In this document: piece by piece, positions 1-10,384 of the stretch
How positions within the stretch are numbered: the stretch's first letter is position 1
Layout of the letters: each line of letters begins with the position of its first letter
From: Isoperla grammatica
Lineage: Eukaryota > Arthropoda > Insecta > Plecoptera > Perlodidae
Assembly (NCBI GenBank): GCA_945910005.1
Contig: OX246747.1
Span: 2,340,254-2,404,253 of the forward strand
Reading direction: 5' to 3'
DNA: 64,000 bases
The notes under the pieces: generated by a model
The model's database searches: none
What the model was told of the DNA's origin: nothing
Seen by the model: only the letters and a program-made list of their open reading frames with translations
Translations under genes and position numbers: made by a program

Positions 1-772
1 GGTGAAGTGCTCTTATGCTGGCCGCGTTCCAATGTTTGCCATCTGGCCGCCGGTTGCTCCCGTGCCCAATATGAATGAAATAAAACATTTTGTTGTAGGC
101 CTTCATTCTTGAATTTCACCCTTACATTATTTTGTTTGCATAAATATGAGACGTTAAGCCCCATTAATCAATCATGCAATAAAACAATAAGTAACGAGTT
201 ACATTATCTTGGTGGTGCAAAATGACCTAACTGGTTGAAGCGCCCTTAAACCCAATTAACTCAAACTCAAACTTGTATGTATATACTTATTTGTCATGGT
301 TCCTTACATCTCATAGTAGGCCTCGTTCGGCGTATCGCTTGGCGTTAGAAAGAGCTTGTGCACGTTTTACTTATAGCTCGTACATTGGCGTCTGCAAGTT
401 ATATATGCAGATTACACGAAAGGAAAATCATTTGTCAAAGGTGATAATAAATGAGTAAAAAGTGCATATTTACGTTTTTCACCCAATTTTAATATGTAGC
501 GGTTGTACATGTGTAGCCGCTTTATGTCTTCCGGCGTGATACGACATAATATGGGGGGCAGAGTCAGCAGGATTATTTGGGGCGTTTTGGTGGCGTTTAT
601 CCTTGCTATACCCCAAATGGCGTGGCATGTAGGACACGAATGCTTAGGCCTAGCATATACCTAGGCTAGGGATCAATGTAATGGGGATAGGATGTCATGG
701 CAAATGACTTGGGGACACACTTTTTTTATACTGGGCTGCTGGGCAAACATTGGAACGCGGCCAGCATACGAG
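1..772. mobile_element. Non-autonomous element with ~40-bp inverted ends
   Basis: Bases 1-40 and the reverse complement of 733-772 match at about 34 of 40 positions, sharing the core GCGTTCCAATGTTTGCC. Such ends about 690 bp apart are typical of a non-autonomous DNA transposon. The left end coincides with the window edge, so the target duplication cannot be checked. The interior holds a short-retroposon tail (about 139-180) followed by a LINE-type 3' end (about 181-270). No transposase is present. Confidence 0.5.
139..270 (+). mobile_element. Retroposon T1 tail joined to a LINE 3' end
   Basis: The stretch contains the T1 tail signature (GCATAAATATGAGACGTTAA) and then an AATAAAACAATAAG segment ending in a 'ggtggtgcaaaatgacc...gaagcgccctt' motif. 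That motif also ends LINE sequence near 52.0 kb and 12.8 kb. The same junction recurs at about 51.9 kb, so it is a family feature or a copied insertion. Confidence 0.5.
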
Positions 773-1281
773 CCGTTCACCAACATTTGGTGTCCCTCGG
801 AGTGTATTAAACACAAAACCAAAAAGGTTGCTGAAGTTAGATTCGTAACAAACCGGTATTTTTAGTTTAAATTTGTTAATTTCAATTCAACGCCTTCAGC
901 TTCAAATTCTTATGCCAAAACAAATAAGGATCGATCGCTGTAAATAACACAGTGGTGGTGACAGCGTGTGTTTATCACGCTCAATAAGGATAATCGTAGT
1001 AAGATGGTAGAAAAAGTTGACGATTCTACTCGATCGATCTTTATTTGTGGGGTTTCAATCAATAGGGGGTTAATGATTTGCAAGCGCTATTGAGGAGCTC
1101 CCCCACCCCCCTCAAAAAGTTACCCCATCCACAGTCGGGAGTTTGACGTACTGATTGCTCTGGCACTACCGACTGTCCAGCACGTGATAGTTGCTTGTGC
1201 TGTTCTTCCCAATCTAGCCGTCAATATGAATGAACTAGAGCCGCCCCTTGAATACTTATACTTATATACTTTTACTTATAC
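773..1281. other. No gene seen
   Basis: AT-rich sequence with no credible ORF, RNA gene or repeat. A short TTATACTTATA run lies at its right edge. Confidence 0.5.
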
Positions 1282-1558
1282 TTCAGATTTCTTCCATTGA
1301 AACCCTGTGCCCATAGTATACGTCTTTCCGGAACCTGTTTGCCCGTACGCAAGAACAGTTGCATTGTACCCTTCCAGAGCACCATTGATTAAATTTGACA
1401 CGCATGCTTCATATATTTCTTGTTGTGTCACAGGCATGTCAAAGACATAGTCATAAGTACATGACCTGTGACCACTTATGGTAACTTGTGGCTTGTTTGC
1501 GGTAACTGTCGTGCATATACGACACATGTTGATCTCGCGTTGTGTTTGAGGCCGAATC
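1282..1558 (-). CDS. Kinesin motor-domain exon, KIF21-like
   Basis: The exon encodes the first part of a kinesin motor domain. It reads RIRPQ, then [15 protein letters not shown], and the nucleotide-binding P-loop [16 protein letters not shown]. The 'CRICT' and 'TMGTGF' wording matches the KIF21 (kinesin-4) group better than conventional kinesins. An acceptor AG lies at 1560-1559 and a donor GTATAAGT at 1281-1280. The remaining motor, stalk and WD40 exons are not in the window, so this is either one exon of a gene running off the left side or an isolated relic. KIF21 proteins are microtubule motors and growth regulators. Confidence 0.65.
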
Positions 1559-2940
1559 CTATTCGAAAAACAAACATGTAAGCTACATGATTACTTAGCC
1601 TACAGATAGGCCTACATATTATTATTCAATTATTGTTCTTATTATTATTAATCACTGACAGTTTCATGACCTAGACAAGGGTAGGCAACAACCACTTAAC
1701 ATGACATAGTTGGAAATGAGTTACAGAATAATATTATTACTGTTATTATTAGGGCTAGGAATTTAATGAAATATCATATTGTTCAATTTGGGGTAGGGTG
1801 ACCATCCGTCCCAGAAAACCGGGATTGTCCCAGATTTCTGCCCCTAGTGTCTAAAAAAAAAGCTTTCGGAACACCCAATTGTCCCCGATTTGTCTCAAAA
1901 CGTAAGACTACTGAGGTTTTATGTTTTTGGTAAGGAAACTGAACCTTCAGCAAAAGAAAATGAGAGATCCGTTGAATGCAAGACTAAACGTACGTACAAC
2001 AAAAATGTTTAGGCAACATAATGTTAATTAACATTTCTAAATAAAATAATTTTTAGGCTTACCTACATCAAGGACGATATCATCCACTTAAAAAGCAACA
2101 AACCGGTCGAGGTGGGTCCCTCCTCGTGGTGACCGGTGCCCGCAAAGAGGGCTCTCGTGCACTTCTTTAATCATCCCTTTTTTCATTTCTGTCTTCATCA
2201 TCTTTTCTCTTTTCTTACTTTCATCACCTTCTTCCTCATCCGTGCCGGCCCTCTTTGCGATCCAAACGCCCACCAGTCGTAGTGCGTGCGTAGTGGTGAA
2301 TGTCCAAGTCATGTCAGCGTTGGGACGTAGGTTAGACAGATTAAATTGCAAGTAAACAGCCATGTCAACAATGTCAGTTTTTAGTATTAAATCAGATTAG
2401 CCTATAGAGAGTAATCCACTCGGCATGGGCGTTGAATGGAGGTGCCACGGCACTCTCCTGTCCTATGAGATGACGAGCGAGTGCATCAGTCTTGTCTTGA
2501 CTGTAGGCGGAGCACCATCAGGCTTGCATCCTAAGCCAGTCTTGTTGTATATATTTACTGTTGTGTCATGTTCCGTTGTGTGATCTCGTGCAGTGAAAGT
2601 GTGAACGAAGGATTATTTAAAAGATTAATTGATGGTTATCGATTTGCAACATCGTGTTCGACGTGATTAATGTAGACTGCTCAAGTCAAGGTATTACTAA
2701 TCAGGTCATTGATTTCCAACCAACAACTGGTCATTGTTTTTTCATCAGTCTTTTTTTTTCACTTTTATATATTAATTTTTTCCCACAATTTTTTTTTTGT
2801 TTCTTCATGTCCTTTCTTATTTGCATACTTCTATTTTTATTTTTTAATATGTTGAATTACCACTTCATTTGATTTTATTTCATTTCTCAATTATTTTTTC
2901 TTGTTCTTGATTATATTTTTATATAGTTCAGTAGTTTGTT
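1559..2940. other. No gene seen; degenerate repeat DNA
   Basis: Around 1795-1880 a stretch beginning GGGTGACCATCCGTCCC resembles, inverted, 58,560-58,640, so both are probably pieces of one interspersed repeat. ORFs here, including the acidic/basic one at 2088-2363, show no domain and are not supported. Confidence 0.4.
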
Positions 2941-2944
2941 TTGT

Positions 2945-3030
2945 TTCTTTGTTTTGTTTCTTCATATATCACAAACTCATTGTCTCGATTACCCTCGTTG
3001 CAAAAATATGAGACTTTAAGCCTATATAAT
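2945..3030 (+). mobile_element. Short retroposon tail fragment
   Basis: A degenerate copy of the T2 tail reads 'cttcatatatcac...tctcgatta..ctcgttgcaaaaatatgag'. The 5' part is missing. Confidence 0.55.
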
Positions 3031-3324
3031 CATCACTTAAGGATGTGAGCTACTGCAACTACATATACCCCAATTATTAATTTGAAATCACTTACGTTTC
3101 TTTCAATTCCGGGAATCCGAGCTCGATAACAGCAGGCTCACCAAATAAAATGTATTCAAACCTTAAACCTAAATTAAAGAGACATGGATAACTTCAATGA
3201 AGACTTAAATAGATAGCATAATATTAATTTGCATAAACGTTAATGTACATTGCTTGCTCTAATTGTATAGAAGAGAGATGAAGCAAAGAAAATCAAATCG
3301 TATAAAGCTAAACTGGAACAAATT

Positions 3325-3452
3325 ATCCGCCCTCCTATTGGCCCCTTTCCTCCAAATAGCCCCCTATTTCGTCTTCATATATCACCCACTCATTGTCTCG
3401 ATTCGCCTCGTTGCAAAAATGTGAGACGTTAGGCCCAAATATCAATCATATA
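3325..3452 (+). mobile_element. Short retroposon T2 fragment
   Basis: The T2 tail runs from the pyrimidine-rich 'cctttcctccaaatag' block to 'gacgttaggcccaaatatcaatca'. No head is present. Confidence 0.65.
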
Positions 3453-4610
3453 ACAATTTAAATTGTAATTTTTAATGACAATAGGTAAATCTTATTATTT
3501 TATTTTATTGTGTACGTCACTACGATGGGTGAGGCAACCCCATTCAGTCATACCAGTACTTGAATAACAGCAGAAGAGCTGTTAAAATATTTTATTGACC
3601 TAATGCCGAAGGCACCGACAATCTTTTAACTGTAAACGTCTTACAGTGATTTTTATATATAGTTTTTGTATGTACCGTATACTGCATTTTAACCATAGGC
3701 GTGCGCAGCGTCTAACATTAGACCCGGCACGAGGTGGCGTGGTACAGCTGGGGTCTGGAAGCCCCAGCCGCCGGAGGCATTTTCGCCGCAATGCGATTTT
3801 TTTTTCGGTTGATGCATTAAGTTTTATGACCTAAAACGCGATTTTAAGACGCGACGCTTTCCGGTGCCATGGGTTCTTGTGGCCCCTATAGAGCTGTTTT
3901 GTTTCATTTAAATAAAACATAATTACAAATTATTTGCGCGACCCCGGGTGAAGTGTGCCTTTGCGTAAAAACGCGCTACTGGCAGTGTATTTTAATTTAA
4001 AGACAAACTTTAAGTTGTTTAAAGTTAAAGGGGTTTGGGTTCCGAACAGCCAAAGGACCCGGTTTCAATCGCATCCCGGCATCCCTTGCCAGTCAACTCC
4101 TGCCTGCCCCCCTAGCCCCGCATATAATTTTCGCATTTTGGTGGGAAAACGCATTTTGTCGTTTTAAGGAATTTTAATGGACATAATTGAGGATGAGGTT
4201 ACTTTAAATCATACACATACGACCATTCAAAACGTTTTAATTTTAATCTTTTTACTAGTGCACCTACAATTTTAAAATGCCATTGAATACTCCAATAGAA
4301 ATTTTGAACAAAAGAAATTTCTAAAACTCGTTAACAGTTTAGAAAGGAACACAAAGTTTATACTTAAAAAGTTAAAACACCCTATTGTTCCATTTGCAGA
4401 AAGAGTAAACTTTGCTATTTCCCTCCTCAAACTGATTTTCAACAAACAAGACACTTATGAGTTCCCTTAAGAGGTTATTAACAATATTTGTTTGGAAAAT
4501 TAATTCAAGGTAGAGAATATATATACAATACAAAAATACAATCAATATGATATATAATTATTATTTATAATTAGCAAAAACAAACATGATGCGAGTCAAT
4601 AGGTATTAGT

Positions 4611-6769
4611 TTACAGAATCATACGGCGCTCTGAAGTAACCATAGACTTGAATTCTTCAATCACGTCATTAGTTTGAATTGAACACGCTAACTCTTGTTC
4701 AATAAAGATAAGCATCATTGCTTCAAGACGATCCTGAGCCATCGTTGTTCTTAATTTTGTTTTGACGATGGATAATTTTGAAAATGCACGCTCGCAAGAA
4801 CAACTGGTCACTGGGATTGTAGCAAACAAATGCAGAACTTAAAGAAACATTTTGAAGATATTTTCACGACCAGTTTCAAGAAACCATTTGATCCATATCT
4901 TGTAATCATGTTTACCCTTAGGTGCCGAATGATCTACAATTAAAAGGCGTATTTCAGCAGCCAACTCTTCAGAAGAAACTTCAAATTGCGACGACAAGTA
5001 CAAGATACTTTCTTTATCAATGTTTAAGTCCAGAAGCATTCCAACACATGAAATCACTTTAACTGTGTCTTGTTGGAAGCGTTCGTTTAAACCCAATATC
5101 AATGAATCTAGCAGAGGATAGAAAGTTGTACTCTTGAGTTCATCCTTTTTTGTTTCAAAGGTGTGTTGTGAGCCAGGGTTCTCATCAATTCTGCGAGACA
5201 CTTTCCTTCTTTTCACTGGTGGAATATCTATACCTTCTTCATCACATACGTCTTATACATCTTTGAACACTTTGTTGAAATGATTTCGTTGTTTCTCATT
5301 TCCGTCAGTGCATCGTTCAAACCTTTGATCTGAACCATGGCGAGAAGCAAATTTAGTTCTTCGTGTTGGAGGTATCTGTAGCAACAGACCGGTACCCTTA
5401 GCTTTAACGACAGCGTGTTTAGTTGTATCTGTTATTTCTTCTATTGCACTAACAATGGACGAATAGTTTTGTTTGATGACTGTTACAGCCTCTGCTCTGC
5501 ACGCCCATCTTGTTGTTGACAGAGATTTGAGGCTTCGCAAAACTCCATTGACCTCTCTCATTATTCTCTCTAGAACAGCATGTCTCCCAGGACTTCCTTC
5601 AATATAATTATATACAAATTGAATTGTCCCCAGGAATCCAAAAATCGTTCTATTCTTATCATTAGATGTGCAAGCATCTACCAAAACGAGATTCAGGCAG
5701 TGAGCATAACAGTGCACATACAGAATTTTAGGGGTTTTTTCCTTGCACCTTTTTTGCACACCCGATTCTTTCCCAGACATCGTTGCAGCTCCATCAAAAC
5801 AGACGGACGAAACTGAACCCCAATCTTTTCAAGTTTTCTCTTACACCATCCAGTGCCATGAAAATTGCTTCTGCTGTAATTGTTGTCAGACGTTTCATTG
5901 ATACATAGTATTCAACTGCCTTATTAACGGTTTCGTCAAAGAATCGAACTACTACTGATATTTGTTCATGGTGACCACAATCACTTGTCTCATCAGCCAT
6001 CAGGGACACAACTTTACCATTTAATTTCTGGCGAATCTGTTGTAGCATCACATTGTACAGCGATTGAAGTATGACATTTTGAATTCTGTTACTCATGTAC
6101 GTTGCATTTCGGCGTGCTTGGGTAGCGTGATTATTCATCAAAGGATCGTACTTAGCTAACAGCCCTACCATCTCTAAGTAAAGCCCCTTTTCGCATGAAT
6201 CTGGTGACTCGTCGTGTCCTCTAAATGGCCTTCCTCCCTTTGCCAATATCAAAGTAATGTTAATGAGACGAGTGACGATCTGCCGATTTTTTTTGTCTAT
6301 CTGCTTCCCTATGGCTCAATATAACCTCCGTATGTTCTTCTAATAAGCAATCTATTGGTTTTGCTTTTTTATATGTTTCCCATGCTGTAACACTGTCAAT
6401 GTGACATTTACTATGTTGGTGAGCTTTAAAACTCCTAGTAGCATCCTTGTAATTTTTAAATCCTTTAGACGTAAAAGTCTGAACGATATGGCCCTTACTG
6501 CTAGGATTATCGAGTGCAAAAGCTCTACATGTGAAGCAGTAAGCTTTGTCTTGAGCACAGCTGTACTCGAGCCAGATAAAAGTATCATACCAAACACCGT
6601 GGAAGCTTCTTAACTTCTCTCCCAACTTAGTTCTAGGAAACATGTCTTTTTTGGGCTGACATGGACCCCTCAGTAATCTAGCTTGTCTGGGGAAGGGAAA
6701 TTTATTACTGAGATCATCAGAATTTGCAAAGCTGTCTCCTTCTACAATAGGATGAAGCAACGTCGACAA
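4611..6769 (-). pseudogene. hAT transposase relic (TTF zinc finger, DUF4371, dimerisation)
   Basis: In order on the - strand: a TTF-type zinc finger segment (6260-6769; SFHGVWYDTFIWLEYS, YCFTCRAFA, SKCHIDSV), a DUF4371/RNase H-like part (5794-6252; VSLMADETSDCGHHEQ), a middle part (5253-5780; YVHCYAHCLNLVLVDA, TTRWACRAEAV) and the C-terminal hAT dimerisation region (4611-4829; PVTSCSCERAFSKLSIVKTK). These are the pieces of a ZMYM1-like transposase. Frame changes near 6255, 5790, 5250 and 4835 break it, so it should be inactive. The N-terminus lies close to the later retroposon. Confidence 0.85.
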
Positions 6770-6898
6770 TGACCGGTTCCGTGCTAATATCAGGCGTTGT
6801 TAGATCTCCAATCCCTTCATTTGTGGGCATTGGGTTTATTTTATCTGCAAATTCAAACCAGAAAAAGTAAATTTTTTGCTCCAACCTCCAAATATAAC

Positions 6899-6957
6899 CC
6901 TGCCCAGGGACTGCCACCTTATCGTGGTGGGCAGGTTTGCGTGCTTTGTTGATCCCG
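6899..6957 (+). ncRNA. Candidate HDV-like ribozyme
   Basis: Positions within the element: P1 is 1-8 CCTGCCCA with 30-37 TGGGCAGG (8 perfect pairs). P2 is 9-12 GGGA with 55-58 TCCC. P3 is 16-19 CCAC with 26-29 GTGG, closing a 6-nt loop CTTATC. This strand order is the HDV nested pseudoknot. The P3 hairpin closely resembles that of the 5' ribozyme of trypanosomatid L1Tc. The P1 strand begins at the exact element boundary, where such ribozymes cleave. Weak point: P4 is short or absent and the catalytic cytosine is not certain. Confidence 0.6.
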
Positions 6958-7281
6958 AGAGCTATGCCGGCGGAAGCGTATGCTTCTGGTAGGGCCACCC
7001 AAGCCGGACTGGTCGAGGAGGAGAAGTCAGACGAAGTGCAGTCCACACCCCAATCCCCTTTCCCCCCCACTGTCCCATTGAATATTTCTCCTCCCACTTG
7101 GCCCTGCCCTCCCTTGCTGGACTCCCGTATGACGACTCACGCGACGGACAATGGATCTGATTTGGATGTGGCTTTATTCTTCATTATCATCTTTCTCATC
7201 TTCATTATCACCCGCTCATCGTCTCGACTAGCCATCGTTGCATAAATATGAGACGTTAAGCCCCATTAATCAATCAATCAA
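6899..7281 (+). mobile_element. Short retroposon, head A + T1, full length
   Basis: A complete 383-bp copy starts with CCTGCCCAGGG and ends in (AATC)n. It is flanked by the direct repeat CCAAATATAAC (about 6888-6898 and 7283-7293), which shows retroposition into the hAT element. It has no coding capacity. Small ORFs across it (MPAEAYASG...) recur in every copy and reflect the repeat, not a gene. Confidence 0.9.
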
Positions 7282-7739
7282 TCCAAATATAACAATTAGC
7301 CTATCTCGGTCGTTAGGCCCTGCATCAAACCAAAATTGTATTAAGTTGTGGAATTATTAACTGACTTCTCAAGATCAAGGCCCTTACATACGAATTGCAA
7401 ACGTGAAATCAGAGTATTCACAAATAATACTATTAGGGATGCATACGAAGTCCGACTTTGTTTACGACCGGGTACCCGTTCACGCTACCTGCGGGTTAGC
7501 CGGGTATTAAAATGTAAAAATTAGGGTGGGGGGGGGGGGGGGGGGGGAATTGTGTGGGGTGTCTAAATATAGTTTTAGATTTCTTGCGCGAAACTTTTCC
7601 AGGGACAATTGCATGCCCTCTTCAGGTGCGTCTTACTAGGCATTACTATATATACTATATACTACATATACTACTGCAGACAGGTAAATGTGAAGGGACG
7701 TCCAAGGACTGTTTAAGAGCTCTCAATCGCTTGCATTTG

Positions 7740-7870
7740 CATTAATGACTGAAGAAAATCTCGTGAAAAACCTCCAGTCAGGATTGCCGGTTAGGTCGGG
7801 ATTTGAAACCGGGACCTTCCGACCGCATACATTGTTGTTTATAGACAAGGAAAGAGCTATAACGGCCTGC
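7740..7870 (-). repeat. Possible tRNA-derived SINE fragment
   Basis: On the - strand a B-box-like GGTTTCAAATCCCGACC is followed by a 'ggaggtttttcacgag' block, a combination seen in tRNA-derived arthropod SINEs. No A box or tail is clear. Confidence 0.25.
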
Positions 7871-8617
7871 CCATCAATATGAAACGTCGAGGACCATATT
7901 AATCTTTAAAAAAACATGAGATGTGAATGTGACTTACCATCAGTTTTGTCATTCTGGACTATATCCAAGTTGGCGGTGTCCACGTCGGCACCTGAGCTTG
8001 GTACCAGGCATGGATTTTCAGTTTTCTTGGTAAAAAAACCCAGATAACTTGGACTGTTTATAGGTCATCTTATAATCACCCCTTGCATTTGACAGTTTCG
8101 CCTACTCAACGCCCACTCATACACACCCTACTACAATTACTAACTTTACGTTGAGACTGACTGACGCCGACGAGTGTAATTCCCTTTCAAAGAACAAACG
8201 TATATTTGCCGGGCGGCGCGGTTGTATCGTACAACCGCGGTGGTGCGGGGCGGCCCTGGCTAATCACTCCGCCGCAGACAACTGTGGGACTGTCGGCATT
8301 TTGGCCGCCAAAGGCCTAAAGTTTTTTGGGGAGTAGTGTTACTCAATGCTTCCGACAACCTCGACCCATAATAAATAATCATATTTATATCATAATCAAA
8401 AACTTTAAACATGTATTACATTAAATGTAACCCTAACTACCGCAACAGCCTTTTCGTGGAGACTGGCAAGTGTAGCGTGTGTAATGTAGTTGCTACTGCT
8501 CTCGGCCCAGGCCGGGTCTAATGGATTCCAGCGCGGCCCGACCGCCGATGGCGGTCGAAGTTGACACTTTAGGTCCGGCCTGGGCCGTGCGCACGCCTAT
8601 GGTTTTAACACTGCTTT

Positions 8618-8957
8618 TCAGCCTTTGATTTTGTGTTCGGTTGCCCCGTGTTGTTGTTCAACAGCACGTGTTTCCTCTAGCTGTTGCAGCTCCTCCCGCA
8701 GACTAGCAATCTGTGCTACTACGTCGGCCTTGAATTGGCCAACGTCCTCCCGCATGTCACTAATTTTATTCATTATTTTATTTTCTATTTCTTCTGTTAC
8801 ACTCTCACTACACCGTTTCATTTCATCATGATTTTTCTTCATCTCTTCTTTCGCCTCTTCTTGCCTTTTCTGTGACTCTTCCTGTCCTTTCTTCGTCTCT
8901 TCTTTCATGCCTGCCATCAACTCTTAACAGCTGTTGGATTTGGGCTGCCATCCATTT
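8618..8957 (-). pseudogene. Gag N-terminal coiled coil, Gypsy-type LTR element fragment
   Basis: The reading starts MAAQIQQLL and, after a frameshift near 8920-8930, continues MAGMKEETKKGQEESQK and a long charged coiled coil to EELQQLEE. This run of EEMKK/QEE heptads is typical of the gag N-terminus of arthropod Gypsy-type elements. The hAT element ends directly downstream (8601) and a T2 tail lies upstream. No LTR, capsid or pol is visible here; a gag capsid fragment of similar type lies at 14.06-14.28 kb. Confidence 0.5.
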
Positions 8958-8959
8958 TC

Positions 8960-9100
8960 CCCTTTCCTCACGCGCTCTCCTACTTGCCCCTTTCCTCCAA
9001 AGAGCCCCTAATTTCATCGTCATTATCACCCACTCATCGTCTTGATTAGCCAAGTTGCATAAATATAAGACGTTAAGCCCCAATATCAATCAATCAATCA
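8960..9100 (+). mobile_element. Short retroposon T2 fragment
   Basis: The T2 tail (ctttcctcacgcgctctcc...gacgttaagccccaatatcaatcaatcaatca) lacks a head. It abuts a head-B copy inserted just downstream. Confidence 0.7.
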
Positions 9101-9120
9101 TGGTTTTTCTCTGAGCTCTA

Positions 9121-9382
9121 TACCCGTCTGGGCCCGGGGAAGAATATGCCCAGAGTGACTCTGCTAGTCGTAAGAGGCGACAAAAGGAGACCCTGTCCCT
9201 TCCCTCCCACTGTCCCATTGACTATTTCTCCTCCCACTTGGCCCTGCCCTCCCTTGCTGGACTCCCGTATGACGACCCACGCGACGTACAATGGATATGA
9301 TTCGGATAAGGCTTTATTCTTCATCATCATCTTTCTCATCTTCATTATCACCCGCTCATCGTCTCGATTAGCCATCGTTGCA
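9121..9382 (+). mobile_element. Short retroposon, head B + T1
   Basis: It starts ACCCGTCTGGGCCCGGGG, carries the hairpin GTCGTAAGAGGCGAC and then the T1 tail up to 'ccatcgttgca'. A 13-bp direct repeat TCTCTGAGCTCTA (9108-9120 and 9383-9395) marks the target duplication. The last ~40 bases of the tail are missing, so priming happened inside the tail. Confidence 0.85.
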
Positions 9383-9589
9383 TCTCTGAGCTCTAGTTTG
9401 TACGGCCATACACTAATTACTAGTCAAGAAGGCTCTACGTACACACACACGAGCAGTTACCGTATTCGTGCACCGGTTTACGCGCCGCCGTTGATTGTAA
9501 TATCCCACTTCTGACACCAATGTTACGGTTGCTTCATGCACACCGTGTGGAATCTTAAATCATGTACTTTAAAGCGCAATAAACTCGGA

Positions 9590-9765
9590 CGAAATGCAGT
9601 CCACACCCCAATCCCCTTTCCTCCCCTTTCCTCTTTCCTCACGCTCCCTCCTACTTGCCCCTTTCCTCCAAACAGCCCCATATGTCATCTTCATATATCA
9701 CCCACTCATTGTCTCGATTAGCCTCGTTGCAGAAATATGAGACATGAAGCCCAAATATCTATCAT
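9590..9765 (+). mobile_element. Short retroposon T2 fragment
   Basis: It begins in the 'gacgaaatgcagtccacaccccaa' joint and runs through the T2 tail to 'gacatgaagcccaaatatctatc'. The 5' head is missing. Confidence 0.7.
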
Positions 9766-10303
9766 GTCCATGACCGGAGAAGTTCCACGAGAGTTGCAAG
9801 ATATACTTTGAGTTGCAATAACTGGGGCCCCATGGGAAGGCCGGGTGCAGACGAACTAGGTCCAGCGTAGGCCTATGCCTAGGCTATGTAGAAGGATAAC
9901 GAAGGTGCCGTCGACGATGAATTCAAGAACAGTTTATAATTTCCACGTGGAAATAATGTAAATTGTATATGCGGCCAAAGGTGCGACCAAAATGTAGGGG
10001 AAGAATAAGAGTTCGGAGGACCAGCACTGAGGCAATAAATAGGTGGACTGTAAACACTAGGTCGAGTTCAGAAATAATCCGCACATACACAAAATACACT
10101 TGAAAGCAAAAGGAATATATTAGCACAAATAACACATTACACTTATATTCTTGAGTAACAACTACAATACATGAATTATGTGTTGTACACATGTGAAAAT
10201 GAGAATAAAAGCGACAATATTTCTACAAGACGCAAGCATGTAAAAATGGACGACAAAATACAACAATGAAAAAATGCAAAGATATTAGGAGAGATAAAAT
10301 AGC
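9766..10303. other. No gene seen
   Basis: AT-rich DNA. The 9923-10192 ORF is hydrophobic but has no recognisable domain or splice context. Confidence 0.4.
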
Positions 10304-10384
10304 TCAACAGTCGCTTTCCTCACGCATGGGTGCAAAGACATTGGAAGAGTAAAGTGACAGCTGATGCGAGCTGTCGGGCATAAC

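Larger units (their letters stand above)
3694..8601 (-). mobile_element. hAT transposon (ZMYM1-like), 4.9 kb
   Basis: Both ends carry the 14-bp inverted terminal repeat CATAGGCGTGCGCA. The flanks form an 8-bp target duplication with one mismatch, ATTTTAAC (3686-3693) and GTTTTAAC (8602-8609); 8 bp is diagnostic for hAT. The interior holds a broken transposase on the - strand (4611-6769) and a later retroposon insertion (6899-7281). Near the left end a GGGGTCTGG..AGCCCCAGCCGCCGGAGGC block matches blocks inside the hAT element at 23.4 kb, so the two share ancestry in part. Confidence 0.85.

Noticed and set aside
6937..7245. Recurring MPAEAYASGRATQAGLVEEE small ORFs (also at 14.5, 17.6, 31.8, 33.1, 51.6, 53.3 kb)
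   Set aside because: They all read through head A of the short retroposon. Their conservation is that of recent copies, and the frames differ in length and end in unrelated tails.
9121..9195. HDV-like fold for head B
   Set aside because: Stems such as TGGGC/GCCCA and GTCG/CGAC exist, but the P1-P2-P3 strand order needed for an HDV-type pseudoknot could not be made.
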